From: Bidens hawaiensis
Taxonomy: Eukaryota > Streptophyta > Magnoliopsida > Asterales > Asteraceae
Length of the DNA: 64,000 nt
Direction: 5' to 3'
Assembly (NCBI GenBank): GCA_021521415.1
Contig: JAIQDT010001116.1
Coordinates: forward strand, 124,001 to 188,000
In this document: in pieces, positions 34,268 to 45,139 of the stretch
Layout of the letters: every line of letters starts with the position of its first letter
Position numbering within the stretch: the first letter of the stretch is position 1
Translations under genes and position numbers: made by a program
The notes under the pieces: model-generated
What the model saw: the letters and a program-made list of their open reading frames with translations, nothing else
What the model was told of the DNA's origin: nothing
Databases searched by the model: none

Positions 34268-36616
34268 TGTAACATTCGTCATTTTCGATACTTTTTGTAT
34301 TTGTATTTGTATCAAAACCCGACCCGATTTGTAAACCAAATCTTTCACTAATATAAAATGTTGGATTTTTATGTTTCATAATCATCTCTTACCTTTTGGA
34401 TTACTAGATTGTATTATTTAAACCTTTTTTTTAAAAAAAAAAAACACATGCAAGTATTGATATAAAACAAGGAAAACAAGTTTGACTCATTCCCTATATA
34501 AACAACCCCATCCTCTTCATTATTCTTTGCTCATTCATCTTCTTTCTCTCCCAAATAAAGTTCATATCTCTAACCTCTAAGGTTCTTAATAATCAAGCAA
34601 TAACCTTCTTTAATTATTGTTTGTTACTTATTAATTAATATCTTGTGGCACAACATATATATAATATGCACCCCTTGTTTCCTTCGGCTTTCATCTTCTT
34701 CGGGAGGTGATATGCTACAAGGCAAGGCTACATGGAGAACTCTTTGTAGTTCTTGTTTATACTATTTTCCTTTAATGCTTTCCTAGTCTTGTTCATATTG
34801 TAAGTAGTTTAGCTTTTAATTCATGTTTAAAGAGTTTCATGGTATTGGTTATGAAGTCACTAGTCTCGGTTTTATCCCGAGATTAGACCCGAATCAAGAC
34901 CGAACCAAGACCAAACTCTTGTTTACTAGTCTTGTTTATACTATTTCCCTTTAATGCTTTTGTTTATATTGTAAGTAGTTTAGTTTTAATTCATGTTTAA
35001 AGAGTTCCATGGTGTTGGGTATGAAGTCACTAGTCTCGGTTTCATCCCGAGATTAGACCCGAATCAAGACCGAACTCTTGTTTACTAGCTTTTGTTTTAA
35101 ATAGTTTTGTTTACTAGTTTTATTTAAAATAGTTAAATAAGCATGTTTATGAAAGATTTGAACCTTGTAACTTCTAAAACCATTTTGATAGTTCTATGGT
35201 ATTTGGGTATGTGGCAACCATCCTCGGTATCATTCCGAGTCAAGGACCGAACCAAAATCGAACTAAACCGAGTTCACTTGCCTAAGACACACAAGTGTGT
35301 TTTTGGCAATCGAAACTCATCTTTTCTTCAAGAATGTATTTTAAACTAATTTTAAGTATTTTATCAACTTACTTGGTGTGTCGGTATCCAACTTGATCTT
35401 ATAACAAGCTTGGACCGGTGATACCAAATACACACTTAACGGACGTTAAGGTTCTTCATAATAGAACTATATACTTGGTTAAGTCTTTCGATTTTATTGA
35501 GTTATCTCAAAACATTTTGGAAAGTTAACTTTGAGTTTAGTTAATTATCTAGACCCAAGTTAACAAATCCGAACACTCGATTAAAACCTTGTTTTGGTGT
35601 TCATATACCCAAAGGGTCTTGCATTAGTGCATTATAACCCACATAAGTTACTTAACATAGGTTGAGTAATAATTATGAATGAAATACCAAGACCCGGTTT
35701 CGAGTAAACTTACTTTTTAGAACATGTCTTTAATTTCCCAAGTATTTACATTTTTAAACCATAAACTTCATTTATTTACTTTACTTGTCATATTTTATTT
35801 TAAACCCTTCCAAGACTACCTACTAACTTAAGACCCGTTTAATCTAGGTCTTGCTCGTTAAACCCGATCTCCGATTATTCACGAATCAATCTTTCAAGTT
35901 ACTTAGTTAACGTGAGTACATTTCATCCCCCGTTTTCACTTTTATCTTTTGGGGGTAACATGCATACTTATTCAAACAAAAATGATTTATATTATACTCA
36001 TTTCTCAAACCACAAACTTTAGGGTATATGATGCTAGAATACTTGCTCTATTGTGTGTTATATGTCTCATATGCTTTACGTGCGCGAGTGTTTATTTTTA
36101 TGTTGTTGTTGAGCCTCATTAAGTATGATCATACGCTCCCCTAACTACTTAGCCTTGTGCTAGTAGAATAGGGCCTTATTATCCAAGTATGTCGGTATTC
36201 TTACCGATTAGAAAGGATCCTCATTTACATATGTTTTATATACCATGATTGATGCTTTTATTTATAGTCTCATATACGTTTGTGGATTTCACTCATATTA
36301 TATATACTCAAAACTATGAAATTGCTCACCAACATACGTGTTGACAAATGTTATTTTATGCATGTTACAGGTTTGATTATTACTTGAGTTGGAGTTTGAA
36401 GACGTCATTCTATTTTGATACCGCTAGGTTATTAGAAGAATGAGCAATATCTATTTCTTATGTTTTAATGTTATTTGTATGAACAATATGTGTTACTTTG
36501 GTGATTGAATGAAATTAATGAGTTGATTAAATATTGTCACTTTAATAGTGTCTTGTGTATTTGTCCAATCACGTTGCACCCCGGCATGTTCCACCGCCTT
36601 TGGTCGGGGTGTGACA
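34268..36616 (+). mobile_element. Solo LTR of a Gypsy-type retrotransposon
   Basis: It runs from TGTAACATTCGTC to GGTCGGGGTGTGACA (2349 bp) and is flanked by CCTGA on both sides (34263-34267 and 36617-36621). A TATA box (CCCTATATAAAC, near 34492) is followed by a C/T-rich presumed transcription start. There is an internal partial duplication: GGTNATGAAGTCACTAGTCTCGG at about 34845 and 35020. No internal domain remains, so an element was lost by recombination between its two LTRs. Confidence 0.85.
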
Positions 36617-36621
36617 CCTGA

Positions 36622-37214
36622 GTCGGCTCGGTATGATGTTCAACTCGAGCTAGGCTTGACTCACTAACAACCTTTTAAGTGTTGTTTCACGCTACATCGT
36701 GCGGGCATCTGACTAGTTCCATTATAATTCAATTGATTTATAATGCAACTATATTAGATCTTGTGTTACACACGAACGGAAAATTTATAAAACTTCATAT
36801 GTGTGTGTGTATATATAGACAGATTTAAGAGAGAACTAAAAAAAAGTAAGGAACTGAGAAACTCTGTATTTTACATATTAAAAAACAAAAAAAAATATTC
36901 ATTTTTCATGTAAAAACACATTATAAATAATCTTTTTAGAGCTTTCTACATATAAACACATATAAAAGTCGTTTAAAAAAACAGAAAAAATTTATTTTAA
37001 GTTAAAAAATGGTAAAATTTTTTTTTACAAAATTAGTTTTTTATTATTGGAATGTCTTCTACATGTATTTATAAACAAAGAGTCCAAAAAAGTTTATTCT
37101 AAAACTAATTTTTTACATGTTAAATCGAACTTTATATTATTATTTACATGTAAAAAGAAGAGTTTCCAAGTTTCCCACTTTTTTTTGAGTTATCTCTTAA
37201 ATCTGCCCATATGT
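36622..37214. other. Intergenic, no gene
   Basis: AT-rich; A/T homopolymers and TG/TA runs. No gene seen. Confidence 0.6.
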
Positions 37215-37274
37215 ATATATGTGTGTATGTGTGTTATATACGTTTTAATGAATTGTAAACGTCAGATAATCTAA

Positions 37275-37320
<46 letters not shown>

Positions 37321-37570
37321 AGGCATCCCATTGTTGTTTTAATTAAAAGAATCAAACATATAAAGACTAATAGAGACATATAACAATTTAAAACATAATT
37401 CTAAGATATATTAATTTAAACTTCATCATTTACTAAAATCATATGCTGTAAACTATGAAACGTAAACATGTACATGTAATAACATAAGTAGTGTGTTATA
37501 AAAACTATTTTTATTGAAATTATAAAACATTTAAGTACACAACATAATGAATGCTAAAAATATGAATATA
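37215..37570 (-). repeat. Inverted repeat P, right copy
   Basis: It is the reverse complement of 29770-30090. It contains an expanded ATT microsatellite (37276-37319), where the left copy has only a few units. Confidence 0.8.
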
Positions 37571-38537
37571 ACAACGAGATATAATTATAATTTTTATTAA
37601 ACCACACGTTTAATAAAGCAACAATATAATCCAAACTTCGTAACTTAAGCCACCATTTCAATCCAAACAACCATTCATCCAGTCTAAACGTTCATAAATA
37701 ATTTCCTAAAATCTAAAAAATAATAAAATAACCAAGTCTCAAAAAAAAGTAATACTGAAAATAGTTAAATGTCTTTATTACTCAATAAATGATGATTATA
37801 ACCATTTATTTTGAAAAATCATTCAACTTCGGAATTAATTTTTAAAATAAAATTTCAAATTAACATGTGAAAATTATATAAATGGAAAATTGATGAGTTG
37901 GAGTCCTATGTAAACATGATATGATAGTTGAATGTAATGTGAAAAACTTGTATTGCTTTAATAGTAGTTTAGTAAGATGATTTTAAATAATCGATAATTG
38001 ATCAAATAACTGCAATGATTTCCATTTTTGCTACCTCTTTAGAATTTTGTTTCATTTCCGGTACCAATCCTTCTCTTAAAGAGATTCTTCATACCGATTC
38101 TCTCTTCTTCAACTCATTGTCAACTTTTATAGTACTAAGTACATTATATAGTTTTTTTTGCCATTCACAATCATGATTGTATATAATTTGTTTTGTGCAA
38201 ACACATTAACTCGACAGAGCATTCTATTCTACTTTCATCCTCTACTACCACTTTACAAGAAGTGCAAGATTATTCAGTACTCTTAAACAACCAACACCTA
38301 GCCTGCCATTCCATCAAGGATTAATTAGAACCTTATCTCAAGCCACCCAAAAAATTTGTTAAGAATACTTTCCAATGCAGCGATACCCTTTTAAGGAACC
38401 TAGCTAGAACATAAAGAGAAAATATAGAGGTAATTACGAAGATCCGACTTTATATATTAATATTACTCGACTACCAAAGGGCTATAAGGATGAACCATTA
38501 AAGTTCAGCAAGTATTCTATAAATCTCAATAATAATA
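37571..38537. other. Distal upstream region of P450 copy B
   Basis: AT-rich with no gene. No sequence here was clearly shared with the upstream regions of copies C or D. Confidence 0.5.
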
Positions 38538-38793
38538 CTCCCTCCGTCCCATTATAAGTGTCATAGTTTGATTTTTCAAGTCTTTCTTGCTTAACTTTGA
38601 CCGACAATATTTTTGTTTGTGTTATATAATACTTGATGTAAAATATATGAATGGACTTGGTTTTTAAATGTATTTTACATTGATATAATTTTCATCAAGT
38701 ATTATATGACACGAACAAAAATATTTACGGTCAAAGTTGCAAAAGAAAGACTTGAAAAGTCAAACTAGAACATTTATAATGGGACGGAGGGAG
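38538..38793. mobile_element. Stowaway-type MITE
   Basis: The ends CTCCCTCCGTCCCATTATA and TATAATGGGACGGAGGGAG are perfect-looking inverted repeats flanked by TA (38536-38537 and 38794-38795). This is the classic plant Stowaway (Tc1/mariner) signature. The two halves fold on each other over most of the 256 bp. It lies about 140 bp upstream of the TATA box of P450 B. Confidence 0.95.
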
Positions 38794-38819
38794 TAATAAT
38801 AATTATTATTTATTACTTT

Positions 38820-38821
<2 letters not shown>

Positions 38822-38858
<37 letters not shown>
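38822..38858 (+). repeat. AAT microsatellite
   Basis: About a dozen AAT units between the Stowaway MITE and the P450 B promoter. Confidence 0.95.
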
Positions 38859-38929
38859 TACCACCTGTTTCTTATCTGGATAATATTCGGTTTTTTGTGT
38901 GTTTGTCTTCTTCCCCGACTGAAAATTAG

Positions 38930-38937
38930 TATAAATA
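38930..38937 (+). promoter_or_regulatory. TATA box of P450 copy B
   Basis: TATAAATA lies 41 bp before ATG at 38978, which would give a very short 5' UTR. It is the best TATA match in the stretch between the microsatellite and the gene. Confidence 0.6.
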
Positions 38938-38977
38938 TATCCTGGTGAGTTTAAGTGATCATGTCAAACCAGCATCA

Positions 38978-40553
38978 ATGGATCCGTTTTTCATCACACC
39001 CTCAGCTCTCCTTGTCTTCTTACTCTTCCTCCTTCCCATTATTATCACAAAGTTTCTGTCGAAAACCCGTCCTCTACCTCCGGGACCATCCGGATTACCC
39101 ATAATAGGAAACCTGCACCAACTCGACATCTCCGACTTTGAAGGCTACCTATGGTGTATTTCTAAACGTTACGGCCCTTTAATGTCCCTTCGCCTTGGTC
39201 GTGTCCAAGCTCTCGTTGTTTCTTCCGCAGAAATGGCCAAAGAAATCTTGAAAACCAACGATTCGGTCTTCTGCACGAGGCCGGTTTTAACAGGCCAAAA
39301 GAAGTTATCATACGATAACAAAGATATCGGTTTCTCACCATACAGTGAGTACTGGAGACAGATGAGAAAGATCTGCACCCTTCATCTCTTTTCAATGAAA
39401 CAAGTGAGCTCGTTTCGTTCGGTTGGTGAAGAAGAAGTGTCTGATATGATTGAGAGCATCAAGACTCAAAGTTCTAAGAAACAGGCAGTGAATTTAAGTA
39501 AAACTGTTATGGCTCTCACTAATAATATTATCTGTAGGGTGGCTTTTGGGAAGAGACCTCAACAAGGGACCCGATTTGATGAGCTTATGTTACAGTGTCA
39601 AGCCATGTTTCTTAACTTCTTTTACAGGGATTATTTTCCTTTCATGGGATGGCTTGATAAACTCAATGGAAGCATTGCTAGACTCGAAAAGACCTTCAAG
39701 GACATGGATGAGTTCTATCAAGAAGTAATTGATGAACATCTAGATCAAAACCGACCAAACAAAACGCAAGACGACATGGTTGATATCTTGTTCAAACTCA
39801 AGCAAGATTCTTCAACTGATCTCACTTTTGATAATATAAAAGGTGTACTCATGGTGAGCATGCATTTCACTTTCATTCATAAATCCAGATTAATATATAT
39901 CCACAGTTGTATATCATGGCTGTACGTTTTTTTCTTTATGCATGCAGAATATCTTGTTAGGGGGGACAGAAACAAGTGCTTCCTCGGTTATCTAGGCGAT
40001 GACTTTGCTCATGAAAAACCCTGATTCGTTGAAGAAACTTCAACAAGAAGTGAGGGACGCAGTGGGAAATAAAGGGAAGGTGGATGAAGATGATCTATAT
40101 AAGCTTGACTATCTAAAAGCAGTAGTCAAAGAGGCACTTAGACTATACCCGGTCTTACCACTTTTAGCCCCTCGTGAATCTAGAGACCGTTGCGTTTTAG
40201 CGGGATATGAGATACCCAAGAAGACTCTCGTGTTTGTGAACGCATGGGCAGTAGGGCGAGACCCTAAATGCTGGGAACAACCGGAAGAATTTGAGCCAGA
40301 GAGGTTCATGCATAGTAGTGTTGACTATAAAGGGACAGATTTCGAGTTGATCCCATTTGGGTCTGGTCGGAGAGGCTGTCCAGGGATGTTGTTGGGAGCT
40401 ACGACAGTGGAGTTGGCACTTTCGAACCTTGTTTACTCATTTGATTGGGAGTTGCCTGAAGGGACCAAAGACATTGACACTTCGAAAACTGCTGGGACTG
40501 TAATACATAAGAAGATCCCGCTCCAACTCATGGCCAAAGTCCCTGGCCGTTGA
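38978..40553 (+). pseudogene. Cytochrome P450 copy B (CYP71-clan), complete but for one nonsense codon
   Basis: A microsomal, heme-thiolate monooxygenase by family; substrate unknown. Exon 1 (38978-39853, 292 codons) starts MDPFFITPSALLVF, a membrane anchor, with PPGP at residues 34-37. The phase-0 intron is 39854-39947 (GTGAGC to GCAG). Exon 2 (39948-40553) holds the I-helix GGTETS (297-302), ExxR (354-357), PERF (409-412) and the heme loop PFGSGRRGCPG with Cys at about 436. The total would be 493 codons, normal for CYP71. Codon 308 (39993-39995) is TAG where copy C has TGG, which would cut the protein before all heme-binding parts. ATG 38978 was chosen because it aligns with copies A, C and D; 11 upstream codons in frame lack an ATG. 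Its last codons seed the repeat array. Confidence 0.93.
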
Positions 40554-42415
40554 TGGCTGCAATACCACTTAAAGCCGGAGTATAAGCTCTCTCCTAAAAG
40601 TGTTTTTTTTTTCATTTTTTTATAAGTTGTATGTTTTATCAATAAATGGGTATCTCCATGCACATGCATGAAATGATGCTCCAACTCATGGCCAAAGTCC
40701 CTGGCCGTTGATGGCTGCAATACCACTTAAAGCCGGAGTATAAGCTCTCTCCTAAAAGTTTTTTTTTTTCGTTTTTTTATAAGTTGTATGTTTTATCAAT
40801 AAATGGGTATCTCCATGCACATGCATGAAATGATGCTCCAACTCATGGCCAAAGTCCCTGGCCGTTGATGGCTGCAATACCGCTTAAAGCCGGAGTATAA
40901 GCTCTCTCCTAAAAGTTTGTTTTTTTCGTTTTTTTACAAGTTGTATGTTTTATTAATAAATGGGTATCTCCATGCACATGCATGAAATGATGCTCCAACT
41001 CATGGCCAAAGTCCCTGGCCGTTGATGGCTGCAATACCACTTAAAGCCGGAGTATAAGCTCTCTCCTAAAAGTTTTTTTTTTTTCGTTTTTTTTATAAGT
41101 TGTATGTTTTATCAATAAATGGGTATCTCCATGCACATGCATGAAATGATGCTCCAACTCACGGCCAAAGTGCCTGGCCGTTGATGGCTGCAATACCACT
41201 TAAAGCCGGAGTATAAGCTCTCTCCTAAAAGTTTTTTTTTTTCGTTTTTTTTATAAGTTGTATGTTTTATCAATAAATGGGTATCTCCATGCACATGCAT
41301 GAAATGATGCTCCAACTTATGGCCAAAGTCCCTGGCCGTTGATGGCTGCAATACCACTTAAAGCCGGAATATAAGCTCTCTCCTAAAAGTTTTTTTTTTC
41401 GTTTTTTTATAAGTTGTATGTTTTATCAATAAATGGGTATCTCCATGCACATGCATGAAATGATGCTCCAACTCATGGCCAAAGTCCCTGGCCGTTGATG
41501 GCTGCAATACCGCTTAAAGCCGGAGTATAAGCTCTCTCCTAAAAGTTTGTTTTTTTCGTTTTTTTACAAGTTGTATGTTTTATTAATAAATGGGTATCTC
41601 CATGCACATGCATGAAATGATGCTCCAACTCATGGCCAAAGTCCCTGGCCGTTGATGGCTGCAATACCACTTAAAGCCGGAGTATAAGCTCTCTCCTGAA
41701 AGTTTTTTTTTTTTCGTTTTTTTTATAAGTTGTATGTTTTATCAATAAATGGGTATCTCCATGCACATGCATGAAATGATGCTCCAACTCACGGCCAAAG
41801 TGCCTGGCCGTTGATGGCTGCAATACCACTTAAAGCCGGAGTATAAGCTCTCTCCTAAAAGTTTTTTTTTTTCGTTTTTTTTATAAGTTGTATGTTTTAT
41901 CAATAAATGGGTATCTCCATGCACATGCATGAAATGATGCTCCAACTTATGGCCAAAGTCCCTGGCCGTTGATGGCTGCAATACCACTTAAAGCCGGAGT
42001 ATAAGCTCTCTCCTAAAAGTTTTTTTTTTCGTTTTTTTTATAAGTTGTATGTTTTATCAATAAATGGGTATCTCCATGCACATGCATGAAATGATGCTCC
42101 AACTCACGGCCAAAGTCCCTGGCCGTTGATGGCTGCAATACCACTTAAAGCCGGAGTATAAGCTCTCTCCTAAAAGTTTTTTTTTCGTTTTTTTTATAAG
42201 TTGTATGTTTTATCAATAAATGGGTATCTCCATGCACATGCATGAAATGATGCTCCAACTCATGGCCAAAGTCCCTGGCCGTTGATGGCTGCAATACCAC
42301 TTAAAGCCGGAGTATAAGCTCTTTCCTAAAAGTTTTTTATTTTTTTCATTTTTTTATAAGTTGTATGTTTTATCAATAAATAGGTATCTCCATGCACATG
42401 CATGAAATGATGCAC
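40520..42415 (+). repeat. Tandem array of P450 B 3' end, 12 copies of about 157 bp
   Basis: The unit spans CTCCAACTCATGGCCAAAG (last codons of P450 B), the TGA, a T-run, TATCAATAAATGG (polyadenylation-signal-like) and CATGCACATGCATG. GATGGCTGC marks the units at 40552, 40710, 40867, 41024, 41183, 41341, 41497, 41654, 41813, 41971, 42128 and 42284, a period of 156-159. Units 3-6 (from 40867) recur as units 7-10 (from 41497), a 630-bp second-order duplication with very few differences. Copies A and C carry this 3' region only once. Apparent open frames on the minus strand are by-products of the repeat. Confidence 0.96.
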
Positions 42416-42717
42416 CAGAAAATGTTAAATAATTAGGAAGTTAAAGTTTCTTTAATTTGTCCGGTTGCTTTTGTAATTGTATTTTTATATACAAATATTT
42501 GCTTTCATAAAAAAGTTTTGTTTTCTAAACTTGGATTCCAGCACGAAAAACGAAGAGCCATCATAATTTGACTTGTACGTAATTTAGCTATATATGTAAT
42601 TAGATAGGTAAATGAGGGTTGAGTTATTATAAGTGTGAGAAAATATAATTAATTGACATGTGTCAAGTAGGTATCAAAAGAAAAATAGTACGGAGTATAA
42701 AAGTAATAGTACATATT
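42416..42717. other. Unique 3' flank of P450 B
   Basis: GATGCACCAGAAAATGTTAAAT continues the 3' UTR as in copies A and C, up to about 42475. After that it is AT-rich with no gene. Confidence 0.6.
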
Positions 42718-43620
42718 TTATACTTTCTACATGCAAGTCACATGTTAATTTCTCATATTATTTCTAAACGTCTATAATTTTTTCATACAATATTTTTTTA
42801 AAATAAAATTCAACATAATAATAAGCGTTTTTTTATCTTCAATATGAGTATGTTTTTGTTATATAAAAATAAAAATAAAAAATTACGTCATTGTGTCTTT
42901 TAGCTTACCGTTATGTCTTTTTTCGTCATTGTGTTTTTTCGCAATTATGACTTTCAACTGATCATTGTGTTTATTTTAAATATTAATAATACCGCTGTGT
43001 AATAATATGTAAATATAATGAAAAATAACAACAAATTATCTAATACATAGATGCACATGTTACACAATAACCTGAAACGTAAAACGCAATAATGAATACA
43101 TATAAGATAATGACATGAAAAGTAAGACACAATGGTAAATACATATACCAAAATGACTAAAACGTAAAACACAATGAAATCTCAATATTACACCATAACT
43201 TGAACGTAATACAAAATGAACATAATACTATTTTTTTTTAAATTAAGTGAATGTTGAGCACAATGATAAATATAAAGACAAATGTTGAGCACAAAGACAC
43301 AATGACAAACAAAAAGCCACATTGATGTAATCTTTATTTTAATTTTATCTTTAATATGAGTACTAATTGAAAAACACTATGATCAAAATCTATAACATAA
43401 TGCATCGAAAAACCCAATTAAAAAACACAATGGACAATCAACTAACACAATATAAAAAAACCCACTAACTTTTTTTAATTTTTATTTAATAATATAATAT
43501 TCATATTAAAGATAAAAAAACGTTTGTTATTATGGTAAACAAAAAATCTGAAAAAATGTCGTATGAAAAAGTTATAGACGTTTTAAAATTATGGAGGAAT
43601 TGACATGTGCCTTGCATGTG
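42718..43620. mobile_element. Foldback MITE-like element with ACACAATG repeats
   Basis: The arms at about 42725-42850 and 43490-43620 are inverted (for example AAACGTCTATAATTTTTTCATA and its complement). The interior repeats ACACAATG or CATTGTGT-type words many times, mostly one orientation in each half. No coding; the outer boundaries and target duplication were not fixed. Confidence 0.65.
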
Positions 43621-44080
43621 AAGAGAAAACGTCTTCATAGGTGGGTTATTATTACCTTCATGCCATTCTCATCAATTTTTATTTTTAAATTAATATACAT
43701 CATCTAAATTTAAGATCAACGAATTAGATTCCTTCTCACATTTCTCATTTTTATTTTACTTTGTATTTTAATTTTACCCGGTAAATAAAGGGCTATATAA
43801 TTTATTAGTTTAGTCTGAATTATAAATTTTGAATTAAAAGTTTCAGTATGTATTAATCTGCCTGAACCACAATTATTTAGACAGTTTCACATAAATATAT
43901 ATTATTCATTTTTTACTTGGAGGGCTTTAATACGTAGATGGCTACAAATAAATTTCAACAAATAACTGGGCTGAATGTAAATGGATATTTGGGCTGCCAA
44001 AGGGACCAAAAGAGGAATTAAAAAGCGAAACGTAGCAGGGCCCGGGAGGAGAAGCCCCTGGGTTGGGCAGTAGGAAAATG
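43621..44080. other. Intergenic, no gene
   Basis: AT-rich to about 43980, then GC-richer (CCCGGGAGGAGAAGCCCCTGG near 44041). No gene seen. Confidence 0.55.
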
Positions 44081-44519
44081 TTGGGTTAATCTTGACGGTT
44101 ATGGATCTGGGTGGGTTATTCGGTTTGTTTACGGGTCACACGGGTTAAGACCCGAGTACGAGTCAATGGGTCATGGTTTGGATAGCGGAAAGTGGGTTAT
44201 CCTTGTTAGCTACGTATGAGGGCAAATGGACGTTGAGTTTGACCGAATTTGTTGGATTTGGAATATGCATAATGCACGTTGAGTAAAAGAACTAGTCTTT
44301 TAATTGTACCAGATTGTTAGGAAAAGTAGTATTTTATTATTTTGCATGTTCCCACGTTGTTATCATGTATGGCTATATAAAGCCTTTGTTATTCAACAAA
44401 GTAGTAACCCTTCATTAGTAAATATAGAGTGAAATTCTGCAAGCTTCTCTATCTTCATATTCACATATACATAATTACATACGTACATAAGTTTGTGTTA
44501 GAGTGTGTGATTTTGGGGC
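44081..44519 (+). repeat. LTR-like promoter region of decayed retroelement
   Basis: TGTTGGGTTAATC at 44081 could start an LTR. GGCTATATAAAGCC at 44371 is a strong TATA-like signal, followed by a likely transcription start. No second LTR copy was found, so the assignment rests on position, 0.6 kb upstream of Gypsy coding remnants. Confidence 0.35.
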
Positions 44520-45139
44520 CTGAAACAACAGAAAAAGCCAATTAAGTAGGTGGGACGTTGTGCTCTATCAAGGAGGTGGAGAGTGTAAATCTTGCAAAAT
44601 GCAGGTATAAATGATTTGTAGGTGAAAAGAATAAATAGTTTGTGTATTGATAGTGACAGACCTAGAACTTTTATCGAACTGAGTACAGTTTCTTCGGTGT
44701 TCAGATTTTTCGGGTCGGGTCGAAACAAGAAATATAACAAAAAACAATACCATAATGAAAAGAAATATGGTCATTACTCATTAGAAAACACATAAAATAC
44801 GAATTCATTTGAAACGAGAGAAAAAAAAACATTACAAATTATTAAAGTTGTTTCATACGAATTTATATATTTTGAGCCTGAGCCTACTCTTATGTTCTCA
44901 CGTGTTGGTGTGAGATATGCTTCAAATTCAGTGCTGCTCGATGATGATGAGCCTAGGCTCATCGGGTTGAAGCCCCACTTTAAATATGTTGGTGTTCGTC
45001 TCAGATCAAACGTATATTAATACTTTTGCAAAACTATGTTATTAATTCACACTTGACACTATTGTCTAATTCTGTATTTTGTTCAAATGTGGTTTTCCAA
45101 GATGCTTTGGAAGAGCTGGCTTCCTTAATTCACACTATT
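44520..45139. other. Intergenic, possible hAT-type MITE piece
   Basis: ATAGTGACAGACCTAGAAC near 44650 resembles a hAT MITE end; no partner was fixed. No gene was seen. Confidence 0.35.

Noticed and set aside
41112..41987. Two identical 81-codon frames on the minus strand
   Set aside because: They come from the 630-bp duplication of the P450 B 3' array and have no coding signal.
40520..42415. CRISPR-like regular array
   Set aside because: Units are adjacent 157-bp copies with no unique spacers, and the host is eukaryotic.
42954..43172. 72-codon membrane-like frame on minus strand
   Set aside because: The hydrophobic residues come from AT-rich ACACAATG repeats inside a foldback element.
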